Shown here: positions 37,114-46,613 of the stretch, piece by piece
Numbering within the stretch: the stretch's first letter is position 1
How the letters are laid out: each line of letters begins with the position of its first letter
Origin: Calothrix sp. CSU_2_0
GTDB taxonomy: Bacteria; Cyanobacteriota; Cyanobacteriia; Cyanobacteriales; Nostocaceae
DNA length: 46,613 nt
Assembly (NCBI GenBank): GCA_012034595.1
Contig: JAAUPE010000047.1
Span: 1-46,613 of the forward strand
Direction: 5' to 3'
Translations under genes and position numbers: made by a program
The notes under the pieces: generated by a model
Seen by the model: the letters and a program-made list of their open reading frames with translations, nothing else
Database searches by the model: none
What the model was told of the DNA's origin: nothing

Positions 37114-40100
37114 ATGTCCAAACATAATTTTCACCGTAATTTCGCTGTTATTATTGGTATTAATAGTTATCAAAATGGTGTTAGAAAGTTAAAAACGGCA
37201 GTTCCGGATGCTCTGAAATTAGCTGAAATTATTCAAAAGCAACATGAGGCTCTAAAACCCCAATATCAAGAGCAGAATAGGTATGAAGTTCAATTATTTT
37301 TAAATCAACGTGCAAGTCTCAGTCAACTAAAGCAATTAATTGCCGACTTCCAACAAGGAAAAATAACTTTTGATAACGAAAAAGTTACAGTTACCAAAGA
37401 CGATCGCCTTCTTTTCTACTTTGCTGGACATGGCATTGCTTTAGATGCTTTGGAAAATCAAGAAGGACCAGTGGGTTACTTGATTCCTCAAGATGCCACA
37501 TCAGGAGATAGCAGTACCTACTTGCCGATGCAGGAATTACATGATGCCTTGAATGCACTTCCCTGTCGGCACATGTTAGCAATTCTCGATTGCTGCTTTG
37601 CTGGAGCTTTCCGTTGGGCATGTCTCAATCGAGAAATTGCACCCAAGTTCAAAGTATACAAGGAACGCTACGACCGTTTTATCCGCGATCGCGCTTGGCA
37701 AGTAATTACGAGTGCTGCCGACGATCAGAAAGCCTTGGATTCTTTGGGAAGACGAGGAATTGTCACAGAGGAAAATGAAGAACATTCTCCTTTTGCTAAA
37801 GCTCTGTTTGATGCAATGCTTGGGAAAGGTGCAGATTTAAATCAAGATGGCATTATTACCGCAACTGAAATTTACTCACATTTGCGGGATCGGGTAGAAA
37901 TTGTCACCGAAACCTACTACCAGCGCCAAACTCCTAGTTTGTGTCCACTGAGGAAACATGATAAAGGGGAATTTATCTTTCTCTCCCCTGAGTTTGACCG
38001 AGATAAATTGGAAGATGCACCTCCACTAAATATAGAAAATAATCCCTACCGAGGATTATCTTCCTATGATGAAAAAGACAAGGATTTGTTTTTTGGTAGA
38101 GAAGAACAAATTCAAAAGCTTTACCAGAAAGTAGTTGATAACAAACAACAATTAACATTAGTGTTGGGTGCTTCGGGAACGGGTAAATCTAGTTTGGTGA
38201 AAGCTGGACTTATTCCTAAACTCAAGAGGGATGATAAAACTTGGCGTATCCTGCCCCCTTTTCGACCAGGGGAGTCTCCTTTGAAGTCATTGAATAACGT
38301 ACTAGAATCGGTCAAGCAGCCTTTAATCCAAGCAGCAACATCTTCCCGTTTATTCACCCCAGCCGAAGAAAGTTTGGGAAATTGGTTCAAGAATAATCCT
38401 CAAGCAAAGCTACTGGTGGTTATCGATCAGTTTGAAGAATTGATAACTTTATCTAAGAGTGAAGAAGGAGAAAAATTTCAGATATTTATTAAAAATTCAC
38501 TTAAGAAATATCCCAATAAAATCCATGTAGTTATTACCTTGCGACTCGATTTTGAAGCGCTGTTTCAAACCTCGGTACTCAAAGACTTTTGGAATGATGA
38601 TGCTCGGTTTGTTGTTTCACCAATGAGCCAAAATGAATTCCGGGAAGCAATTGAGAAACCTGCATTACAAAAAGTTATATATTTCGACCCTCCCAGCTTG
38701 GTAGACGAACTAATTAATGAAGTCCTACAAATGCCAGGTGCTTTACCTTTGCTGTCTTTTACCCTGAGTGAATTGTACCTGAAGTATTCAGCGATCGCAC
38801 TAGGGATAACCGGGCTGTAACCAAGAAAGATTACGAAGATTTGGGAAGGGTGGTTGGTTCTCTAACCAAGCGTGCAAACCAGGAATATGAGGAATTAGTT
38901 AAAGAAAACCCCGCTTATCAAGATACGGTGCGTCGGGTAATGTTACGGATGGTTTCATTGCAAGGTGGGGAATTAGCAAGGCGACAGGTTACTAAATCGG
39001 AACTGGTGTATCCTAGTCAAGAAGAAAGCGATCGCGTACAAGAAGTAATCAAACGTTTTTCTGAAGCCCGTTTAATAGTTGAAGGTTCCAATTCCGAAGG
39101 TGAACCTTATGTAGAGCCAGCACATGATGCTTTGGTGCAGGGGTGGGATAAGTTGCTGGCTTGGAAAAAAGAAGATGAAGAGAAAATAATTTTACAACGG
39201 CGACTGACACCATCTGCCGAAGAATGGAAAAGCAAACAACAGCCGCAGTTTCTTTGGAATGCTGATCCCTACCTGGATGTGTTGAAAGAGATACTTAACT
39301 CACAAAACAACAACTGGTTGAACCAAGTAGAAACTGAATTTGCGCGACGAAGTATTAAGCGAAGACGTAACAACAGTGTTACCCGTTGGAGCCTGGTAAA
39401 TGCTGCATTTCTAGTATTGATTGTTGCTACTGGTATTGCAACTATATATGGTATTGATGCTCAAAACCGATTACTTGAAGCTTCTAGTGCTTTAACACAA
39501 GAACGTTTAGCTTCTAAGGATGAGTTAGAAGCACTCATAGAAGGTATTAAAGCCGGAGAAAGTCTGAAAAATGCGTTTCCATTTGTGATTAGGGAAGATA
39601 CCAAGATGCGAGTCATCCTTGCTTTAAGAAAGACCGTTTACGAGATGAGGAAGCGCAATCGTCTGGAGGGACATGATGGGGATGTTATGAGTGTAGCTTT
39701 TAGCCCCGATGGTGAGGTGATTGCTTCAGCAAGTGCGGACAAAACCATCAAATTGTGGCGGCATGATGGTAAAGTTCTCCAAACGCTCAAAGAGCATAAA
39801 GGCGAAGTTTTTAGCGTCAGTTTTAGTCTTGATGGTAAAATTCTCATCTCTGCTAGCTCTGATAAGACGATAAAACTGTGGCAGTATCAGCCGAATCAAA
39901 CTTTCACATTGCTCAAATCTATAACAGACAAAGAAGGAATTGGGGCTGTTAGTTTGAGTTCGGATAAACAGACTATCGCAACTGCTACAAATGCAAATTC
40001 CACAGGAAAGTATACCGTAAAGCTTTGGCATTGGAATGGTAAACTACTCTCAACTTTTCCCGGACATAACGATCAAGTTAGGGGTTTGAATTTTAGTCCT

Positions 40101-41479
40101 GATGGTCAAACTATTGCTTCAGCAAGTTTGGATAACACTATCAAACTCTGGAATGTTAAAAACTACAAGCTAGTCAAAGATATAAAAGGCACTGAAAATT
40201 TTTTTGGGGTACGTTTTGTTGATAATCAATTAATTGCGGCAGCTAGCGCTGACAATACCGTACAACTTTGGAATGTCAAAGGTCAACAAATCGGTACTTT
40301 GACACGTCATACAGATGATGTACATTACTTGGATGTGAGTCGAGATGGCAAAATGATCGCTTCTATCAGCAAGGATGAGACGGTTAAAATTTGGAGCCTA
40401 AAAGATAGTCAAGAAGTGCAAAATATTGAAATTCCTAATGTAACTATCAACCAACCTAGTTTTAGTCCAGACAGCCAATGATAGCTTTAGCTAGTACCGA
40501 TCAATCTGTACATATCTGGAGCCGTAATGGTATGGCATCACCGACAAGTTTACGAGGAACTAGCCTTAGTTTCAGCCCAAATGGTCAAGTAATTGTTTCA
40601 GGAACTGAGGATGGTACTGTGAAGCTATGGCATAGAAATGGCAAGTTATGGCGAACTTTTAAAGCACACAATCAGAGAATATTAAGAGTTAAATTTAGTC
40701 CTGATAGTAAAACAATTGCTTCTATTAGTAAAGACGGAGTGCTAAAATTATGGAATCTTAAAGGGCAATTAATTAACACTATAAAAGACAAGAAAAATCG
40801 TGTTTTAGGTATGAGTTTCAGCCCAGACAGTAAAAAAATTGCCTCAGCCAATAGTGACAAAACAGTGAAGCTTTGGGAACTAGATAGTAAGCTCACATTA
40901 CCTAAAATTATGCTCGATCATAATAAAGAGGTTCGGAGCGTGAACTTTAGCCCAGATGGCAACACGATTGCTTCAGCTAGTGATGACAGAACAGTTAAGC
41001 TTTGGAGTTTAGATGGAAAATTACGCAAAACTTTTTTAGGTCATGAAAAGGCAGTTTTAGATGTCAATTTCAGTCCCAACGGTAAGATGATTGTGACCGC
41101 TAGCAGCGATAAGACTGTAAGAATTTGGGATATAAATAGAAAATTGCTTAAAATCCTTAAGGATGAAAAAAATAATTTTTCAAAAGCTAATTTTAGCCCT
41201 AGCGGTCAAAATTTAATTTCCGGAAGTAGTGATGGAACAATTAAAGTATGGAGTTTGGATGGCAGTTTGTTGGGAACTTTGCAAGGGGATAAGACTTATG
41301 TATTTGATGTCAGTTTCAGTAATGACGGTAAAACAATTGGTTCGGCTAGCTATCCAGAAAAAGTGATTCTTTGGAATTTTGATTTGGATGATTTACTCAG
41401 CCACAGTTGCAGTTGGTTACGTGATTATCTAGGTAATAAATCAAGCGCTAATCAGACCAATATCTGCCACCAAAACTAA
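37114..41479 (+). pseudogene. caspase-STAND ATPase-WD40 fusion, broken by two frameshifts
   Basis: Three consecutive frames (37114-38820, to 40481, and 40478-41479) make one protein of about 1,450 residues. In order: caspase domain (His106 in FYFAGHGI, Cys161 in ILDCCFAG); an EF-hand-like loop DLNQDGIITATE (241-252); a STAND ATPase starting NPYRGLSSYDEKDKDLFFGR with Walker A GASGTGKS (352-359) and Walker B VVIDQFEEL; a winged-helix part; one membrane segment (VNAAFLVLIVATGIATIYGI); and 14 WD40 repeats, enough for two seven-bladed propellers. The first slip is near 38788-38791, just after LSELYLKYS, where the other frame continues TRDNRAVTKKDYEDLG. The second is at 40476-40478 inside WD repeat 7 (SPDSQ / MIALAS) and leaves an ATGA stop-start overlap. 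Confidence 0.87.
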
Positions 41480-41849
41480 CTAAAAATAGCTAGTAACCCT
41501 CAATCAGTTGTTTTACCTTGGCGTAGCTTCGCTTGCGCTTAAACTATGATTCTTTAGACATAGAAATGCTAAGTCTCTATAGATTTTTAATTTTTCATAA
41601 TTCATCTATTATTACTATAATTATATATTATTAATGGCATCAAAATTAAAAAAAAATATTCAAAATATTTTTATGAAAATGGAGAATAAAATCATTTTTT
41701 ATGAATATAGAAATGATAATTATGCTATCATATTAATTATGATATTTACAGCAGTTTTCAAACAAAGCCGTCACAAAAATAATTAAAAAAAGCCCAGAAT
41801 AAGTTTTAATATTTCTATCTGTGACAGGTTTGATTGCAATTTACTGTAA
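41480..41849. other. gap after the WD40 gene
   Basis: Strongly AT-rich, with no coding frame, hairpin or repeat that I can support. Confidence 0.5.
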
Positions 41850-41888
41850 ATGCAAAATACCAGATCGAAATCTAAATTTTTAACGCAT

Positions 41889-42104
41889 ATGCCACTACCA
41901 ATTTATAGTTCAAATTCCAACGATCCCAAGTACCGAAGAGCTAACGTTTTATATGACGAGGCTATGTCAATCGCTTATACCGATAAAGCAACAGCCCTAA
42001 ACAAACTTAGAGAAGTCATACCACTCTTACAAAGCTGTAATGAGACGGGAGGAATCGAATTGGTAAAACAGAAAATTAGAGAATTAGGAGGGAGGGTAGA
42101 TTGA
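41889..42104 (+). CDS. small hypothetical protein (71 aa; 84 aa from the upstream ATG)
   Basis: From ATG 41889 the frame reads MPLPIYSSNSNDPKYRRANV and continues as a helical, TPR-like segment (LYDEAMSIAYTDKATALNKLREVIPLLQSC). The in-frame ATG at 41850 would add 13 basic residues. No membrane segment. Real but unassigned; start uncertain. Confidence 0.5.
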   Translation: MPLPIYSSNSNDPKYRRANVLYDEAMSIAYTDKATALNKLREVIPLLQSCNETGGIELVKQKIRELGGRVD

Positions 42105-42480
42105 GTTATCTTTTATGCCAGTTTCAAGAGCGATCGCACTGTCCGTGAGAGTGTAACATCAACTACTCGTTGAGCTTTGCGATGGTTGCTGATAAATGCG
42201 ATCGCTTGGAGGTCGATTTATTAGGGTTTCTTGGAAAGTGCGATCGCCTTCTCCAAAACCTCTTGGTGCAAAAGTCCGATCGCTCTTTTTGTAAAAATGT
42301 ACAAAATCCTGTATGAGATTTGCACTTTTGTGCATAGATTAAAAATTAATCTGCAATTAGAATTAGCACATACTTCAATATTTATATTCCTACACTAAAA
42401 AACTTCAGCTTCCTTAACATGGGTAGAGTGTGATGGCAATAGTAAGCTTAGAAAAACATCAAATTTATGGGTATTGACCA
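42105..42480. other. HIP1-rich spacer upstream of the two-component genes
   Basis: Several GCGATCGC or near-HIP1 sites occur between 42129 and 42285. A TGTAAAAATGTACAAAATCC segment (42290-42310) could be a regulator site for the downstream operon, without firm support. Confidence 0.5.
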
Positions 42481-43143
42481 GTGGAAAAAAAGTTGGATAT
42501 TCTGGTTGTCGATGACCATCAATTAGTTTTGACTGGCACTCTGGATACATTAAGTAAACAGTATCCAGAAGCGAATATACTAAAAGCTCAGACAGCCAAA
42601 GAGACGCTGACTTTACTTCAATCTCAATCGTTTTACCTGATTATGATGGATTTGTCGATTCCCAATCAGCCAGGAGAAACGGCAGAAATTGATACGGGAA
42701 TTAAACTGTTGCAAACTTTGCTCAAAGAATATCCCGATCGCAATTTCATGGTGCAAACTAGTTATGTAAAGGCATTAATCCGGATTAAGCACGAGATTGA
42801 CAACCATCAGGCTGGTTTTACGATCGCAGATAAAGGATTATCCAAAGCGGAAATGCTGATACGGGTTAATTTGGCTCTTCAGGGTGGCACTCACACCAAA
42901 GACATCAAAACAAGTATTGAACTTAAACCGGAATGGTTGGAAGTGTTGCGGTTGGCTTTTGAAGAGAGTTTGACAGATAAAGCGATCGCCGATAGGATGT
43001 ACAAATCTGAGCGAGCAGTACGTACTTACTGGACGAAAATTCAAGATGTGTTGGGAGTGTATCCGGAAGACTGCAAGCAAAGCGGTAAGAATATGCGAAT
43101 CCAAACCGAAATTCGTTCCCGTGAAGAAGGTTTAATTGACTAA
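42481..43143 (+). CDS. response regulator, receiver plus LuxR/NarL-like HTH
   Basis: Starts at GTG 42481. The receiver domain has the acidic pair Asp11-Asp12 and phospho-acceptor Asp57 (LIMMDLSIPN), then the lysine in IADKGLS. Residues about 150-205 form a four-helix HTH (ALTDKAIADRMYKSERAVRTYWTKIQ). An insertion 'QPGETAEIDTGIK' after the active aspartate is unusual. It lies 28 bp before the histidine kinase, so it is very likely its partner. Confidence 0.87.
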   Translation: MEKKLDILVVDDHQLVLTGTLDTLSKQYPEANILKAQTAKETLTLLQSQSFYLIMMDLSIPNQPGETAEIDTGIKLLQTLLKEYPDRNFMVQTSYVKALIRIKHEIDNHQAGFTIADKGLSKAEMLIRVNLALQGGTHTKDIKTSIELKPEWLEVLRLAFEESLTDKAIADRMYKSERAVRTYWTKIQDVLGVYPEDCKQSGKNMRIQTEIRSREEGLID

Positions 43144-43171
43144 GACGCAGGATTATTAATCCGGAAACGAG

Positions 43172-45061
43172 ATGGAAAGGAGAATCTGGAATCGCATTCG
43201 TCAAGAATTGGGATTATGGTCGCAGGCTGCACCACCGGGGATAATGGTGTTGGTTGTGGTGATATTGATCCGTATTACTGGAGGAATGCAATCTTTAGAA
43301 TGGATGCTCCTTGATACTATGTTACGTCTTCGTCCAGTAGAAAAAGTCGATGAACGTGTAGTCATTGTGGGTATCGATGAAGAGGATATTGAATGGGTTG
43401 GACAATACCCAGTTCCAGATGAAAAAATTGCCCAGTTACTCACCAAGCTAGAAACCTATCAACCGTTAGCAATTGGATTAGATATCTTTAAAAACGTCCC
43501 TGTGCAACCTGGTGGTGAAAAACTCACACAGGTATTGCAGAAAAATACAAATATTATTGGGATTGAAAAAATATTACCACCGGGAGAAACTCCCCCACCT
43601 CGAAGTTTGCCACCGGAACAAGTTGGATTTGTTGATTTACCTAATGATGGGGATAGCAAAAATCGACGCTATTTGTTGTATACAGCAAATCCTAGTAATC
43701 CTGATAATATCAACGAAGATAAATATTCTCTAGCATTGCGGTTAACTATCAAGTACTTCAAAGCGGCAGGAATTGATTTAGAAACAGGAAAAAAAGACCA
43801 GAATACAATCAGATTTCGTGAGATTGAATTACCACGCATCACCAAGAATTTTGGTGGATACGTGAACGTTGATGATGGGGGATTGTCAATTGTGATGAAC
43901 TTCCGCAACAATTCTCAGCCTTTTCATATTGTGTCGCTACAAGATATTTTCAATGGGAAAGTTGATGGAAAATTGTTGCGCGATCGCATTGTCTTAGTTG
44001 GCAATCGCAATATGAGTACTGGGGATATTTTTTATACATCTGCGTTGCCAAACTTAAAATTAAGTGGTCAAATTTATGGCATTGAATATCACGCTCATGT
44101 CATTAGTCAAATTCTTAGTACTGTCATCGAGAATCGCCCAATGTTGCACAGTTGGGGGGATATAGAAGAGTATATATGGATATTTCTTTGGGGATTTTTA
44201 CCGATTGTGATTGGACGAATAACCCAATCTGTATGGAAAAATATACTTAGTGTTGGTGTCACAGGATTTTGTCTGTTTAGCTGTGGGTATGTAATGCTGT
44301 GGGTATGGGGTATCTGGATACCTGTAGCACCAAGCTTGCTGATATTAGCGTTGAATGGGGTTGGCTTGAGTGCTTTTGCATTTTACCAGCACGATAAATT
44401 CTTGCGATCGCAAATAAACGAACGTCAAAATACAATTCAAAACACTTTTACAATCATACATAATGGTCCTTTGCAAACCCTTGCCTATGGATTACAGCAC
44501 ATGCGTACTCAAGATATCCCCTATGAAGAACTGATTCGGCAATTTGAAAAACTAAATCGAGAAATTCGGGAAATTGGCGAATTTCTCAAAGTTGAAGCAT
44601 TAACAAAAGAAGAGAGTTTGCGTTTAGGTAGTGGATTAATACTTGAATTAAATCGACCACTTCACGATTTATTATATGAAGTTTATTCAAGTACTTTGGA
44701 ACGTCAAGACTTTGAAAATTTTCAAACATTAAAAGTCAAGATTCGTAATTTCGAGCCGATTGATGATAAGTATTTAACTAAAGAATGTAAACGAGGAATA
44801 TGTCTATTTCTGGAAGAAGCTTTATGTAATGTTGGTAAACATGCTCAAGGAGTCAAGCGCGTTCAAGCATCTGGTGTTTATATTGGGAATATATATAAGT
44901 TATCGGTCAAAGATAACGGTTTAGGAATTAAATCAAAGCTAGAAAATAAAGGCACAAAAAATTCTAAAATCCTTGCCAAACAATTAAGAGGAGAGTTTCG
45001 ACGAGAATCTCTTTCTCCTCGTGGGACTATATGCGAACTTAGTTGGACACTTATGAAATAA
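43172..45061 (+). CDS. CHASE2-domain sensor histidine kinase
   Basis: 629 residues. An N-terminal membrane segment (about 22-36) is followed by an extracytoplasmic CHASE2 domain (VVIVGIDEEDI, LAIGLDIF, LRDRIVLVGNR, DIFYTSALP, YGIEYHAHVISQIL). Three more membrane segments lie at about 330-410. The kinase core has a phospho-histidine in IIHNGPLQTLA (NarL-family kinase style) and an ATPase with FLEEALCNVGKHA and VKDNGLGI. It should sense an unknown envelope signal and phosphorylate the response regulator encoded just upstream. Confidence 0.9.
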   Translation: MERRIWNRIRQELGLWSQAAPPGIMVLVVVILIRITGGMQSLEWMLLDTMLRLRPVEKVDERVVIVGIDEEDIEWVGQYPVPDEKIAQLLTKLETYQPLAIGLDIFKNVPVQPGGEKLTQVLQKNTNIIGIEKILPPGETPPPRSLPPEQVGFVDLPNDGDSKNRRYLLYTANPSNPDNINEDKYSLALRLTIKYFKAAGIDLETGKKDQNTIRFREIELPRITKNFGGYVNVDDGGLSIVMNFRNNSQPFHIVSLQDIFNGKVDGKLLRDRIVLVGNRNMSTGDIFYTSALPNLKLSGQIYGIEYHAHVISQILSTVIENRPMLHSWGDIEEYIWIFLWGFLPIVIGRITQSVWKNILSVGVTGFCLFSCGYVMLWVWGIWIPVAPSLLILALNGVGLSAFAFYQHDKFLRSQINERQNTIQNTFTIIHNGPLQTLAYGLQHMRTQDIPYEELIRQFEKLNREIREIGEFLKVEALTKEESLRLGSGLILELNRPLHDLLYEVYSSTLERQDFENFQTLKVKIRNFEPIDDKYLTKECKRGICLFLEEALCNVGKHAQGVKRVQASGVYIGNIYKLSVKDNGLGIKSKLENKGTKNSKILAKQLRGEFRRESLSPRGTICELSWTLMK

Positions 45062-45530
45062 ATTTAAAGCACAGAATCAAGTTCCTGTGAATGCGCTTGA
45101 ATTAGTTCCGTAAAATATTACACAGTAACCAAATTTATTTGGTTAGTTCAAATTTTTGTGTATTCCGAAGTGGAGAAGCGGATATACCTAACTTGTATAA
45201 GAGTTTTGATTTTTTGTATGTCGTTACACAGCTATGTTTATCCGAGCCAAGCTACTTAATTTTGTATTAGTACCTGTATTTTATATATATCAGTATATTT
45301 TGAGTAAGTGCATAAATTGATTTTGCTAGTACCTATAAAAGAATGTCAAAGAAAAACTGCACCGCTTGACTTTCATTCAGTAAATCACGCAGGCATATTG
45401 TAGAATTACAATTGTGTGAATGTTTAATTCCTAAAAATTTGTTTTAAGTTCAAATTTTTATTAATGATGAGTTGAATAAAAAGTTCGGAAAGTAAGAGTT
45501 TTAGACAGCCATACAACCAACAACAGCACC
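45062..45530. other. gap between kinase and DUF928 genes
   Basis: AT-rich, 469 bp, with no gene or clear terminator seen. It probably holds the promoter of the DUF928 gene. Confidence 0.5.
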
Positions 45531-46271
45531 ATGAGACACCAACCTTTTGGATTTTGGCAAAATAAAAATAGCCATAGATTTACGAGCTTAGTTGTGGGAG
45601 TGCTTTTCTTGATGACTGCACTTCCAGTATCTGCCCAATATAAACCACGCGATCGCAAACCAGCAAGCGGAAATAGCCGTGCAGGTGGTTCCCGTGGATG
45701 TTCGAGTAACGGTATTCCCCTAACCCAACTTGCACCTCAGACATTTGTTGGAAAAACTGCTTCTACACGTCCAATGTTAGCTTGGTATATGTCAAGTTCT
45801 CAAAACGTGCGATTCCGACTGTTTGAAGTTGATTCCGCAAAAAGCGTTAAACAAATCGGCAAAGTTCAAGAGATACCCACAATAATCGGGATTAATCAGC
45901 TAAAACTTCCCCTCAATTACCCCGAACTCACAGTAGGTAAAACATATTTATGGCAAATTGTCATTGACTGCAACAATACTACAATTCTTAACCAAGCAGA
46001 ATTTATCGTCATCCAACCTCAATCACTGCCCAAGAACCAATTTACTACCATTCCAGAAAGGGTCAATTATTATGCTGGAAATGAACTATGGTATGAAGCA
46101 CTGGAAGAAGCATTGAAAGAAACCAATAATGGTCAATTAGGGAAAATTGCGGCAACTTTAGTTCAAGAGCTTGCACAGTTGGAAATACTAAAGGGTAGTG
46201 ACAGCAACAGAGATATAAAAAATATTCAGCAACGAATCGAACATCTCCAGAAAATTGCCAGCGAAAACTGA
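45531..46271 (+). CDS. DUF928 family secreted protein
   Basis: 246 residues. A signal peptide (FTSLVVGVLFLMTALPVSAQ) is followed by a Gly/Ser/Arg linker and the DUF928 body: GIPLTQLAPQTFVGKTASTR, MLAWYMSSSQNVRFRLFE and LNYPELTVGKTYLWQIVI, then a helical C-terminus (YYAGNELWYEALEEALKE). The family is known mainly from cyanobacteria and often sits near CHASE2 proteins, as here; its function is unknown. It may be the extracytoplasmic partner of the CHASE2 kinase (inferred). Confidence 0.85.
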   Translation: MRHQPFGFWQNKNSHRFTSLVVGVLFLMTALPVSAQYKPRDRKPASGNSRAGGSRGCSSNGIPLTQLAPQTFVGKTASTRPMLAWYMSSSQNVRFRLFEVDSAKSVKQIGKVQEIPTIIGINQLKLPLNYPELTVGKTYLWQIVIDCNNTTILNQAEFIVIQPQSLPKNQFTTIPERVNYYAGNELWYEALEEALKETNNGQLGKIAATLVQELAQLEILKGSDSNRDIKNIQQRIEHLQKIASEN

Positions 46272-46574
46272 GAGGAAATAGAAGCAAACGAATCAACATA
46301 CTTAGGAATTGCGAATAAAGCTATAACCTTTGCAAAATATTAGTTTTAACCCTTTTTCAGGCAAATAAGTGCCATTCGTTATGGGATTTAAAGGCTCAAA
46401 ATCCATGCACTTTGGTGGAAAATATCTGGGTGAATTTTGAATTTGACCATCTTTTAAATTAAAAGTCAAAAGTAAAAAGGTAAAAGAAAGAAGAATATTT
46501 CTTTTTATCTTTATCTCAACGGATACAAGCCCCTGAATTGATTCATGGAGAAAGATAAAGATTCCTTGTTTCAA

Positions 46575-46606
46575 GCCCCTAGATTTATCTCTGGGGTTTT
46601 CTTTTT
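46575..46606 (+). terminator. Rho-independent terminator
   Basis: CCCC/GGGG plus AGA/TCT form a short stem (46576-46596) followed by TTTTCTTTTT. It probably ends the DUF928 transcript. Between 46272 and 46574 I see no further gene. Confidence 0.65.
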
Positions 46607-46613
46607 ACCTTTA

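Noticed and set aside
42129-42285. Cluster of GCGATCGC sites as a regulatory array
   Set aside because: HIP1 octamers are dense throughout the window and genome type; clustering here is not distinctive.

Overview
The window reads as chromosomal DNA of a filamentous, heterocyst-forming cyanobacterium (order Nostocales). The evidence is a molybdenum-nitrogenase cluster in the usual heterocystous order, the heterocyst ferredoxin fdxH, an uptake hydrogenase gene (hupL), abundant HIP1 octamers (GCGATCGC), heptanucleotide STRR repeats, and the recombinases and core sites of two developmentally excised elements. I cannot assign a genus.

Layout. (1) 1-6790: the right-hand part of a hupL element. It ends in xisC and the 16-bp core CACAGCAGTTATATGG. 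Nested inside it are remains of an integron: a broken integrase gene in pieces, two attC sites, two copies of an attI-like leader, two cassette-like genes in minus orientation, an IS630 insertion and a MITE. (2) 6791-13520: the 3' part of hupL, small unknown genes, a histidine phosphatase, the hydrogenase protease hupW, a 2.3-kb gene-free stretch and a frameshifted molbindin gene. (3) 13786-22819 (minus): nifK, nifE, nifN (frameshifted), nifX, two small nif-associated genes, nifW, hesA, a small membrane protein, hesB and fdxH, starting from the last 47 codons of nifD. (4) 22809-32670: a nifD element of about 9.85 kb between two copies of the 11-bp core CGGAGTAATCC. It carries xisA, a diguanylate cyclase, an EF-G paralogue, a BASS transporter, a second histidine phosphatase and unknown genes. 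(5) 32671-46613: only about 40 bp of nifD continue beyond the core before unrelated DNA takes over: a lipoprotein, two caspase-like proteins (one fused to a STAND ATPase and 14 WD40 repeats, now broken), a response regulator with a CHASE2 histidine kinase, and a DUF928 protein. The 5' part of nifD and nifH are not in the window.

How it fits together. In heterocysts XisC should excise the element from hupL, and HupW should then trim the HupL C-terminus. XisA should excise the nifD element. Here, however, removing the 9.85-kb element cannot restore nifD, because a second insertion or rearrangement sits about 40 bp upstream of the core. Either nifD carries two stacked insertions, the second at least 13.9 kb long and loaded with caspase/STAND and signalling genes, or the locus is broken.

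Five single-base frameshifts (pentapeptide gene, mop, nifN and two in the STAND gene) mean that either the assembly has indel errors, two of them at A-runs that look one base short, or the strain is decaying. Reads over those sites should be checked before any loss of function is claimed.
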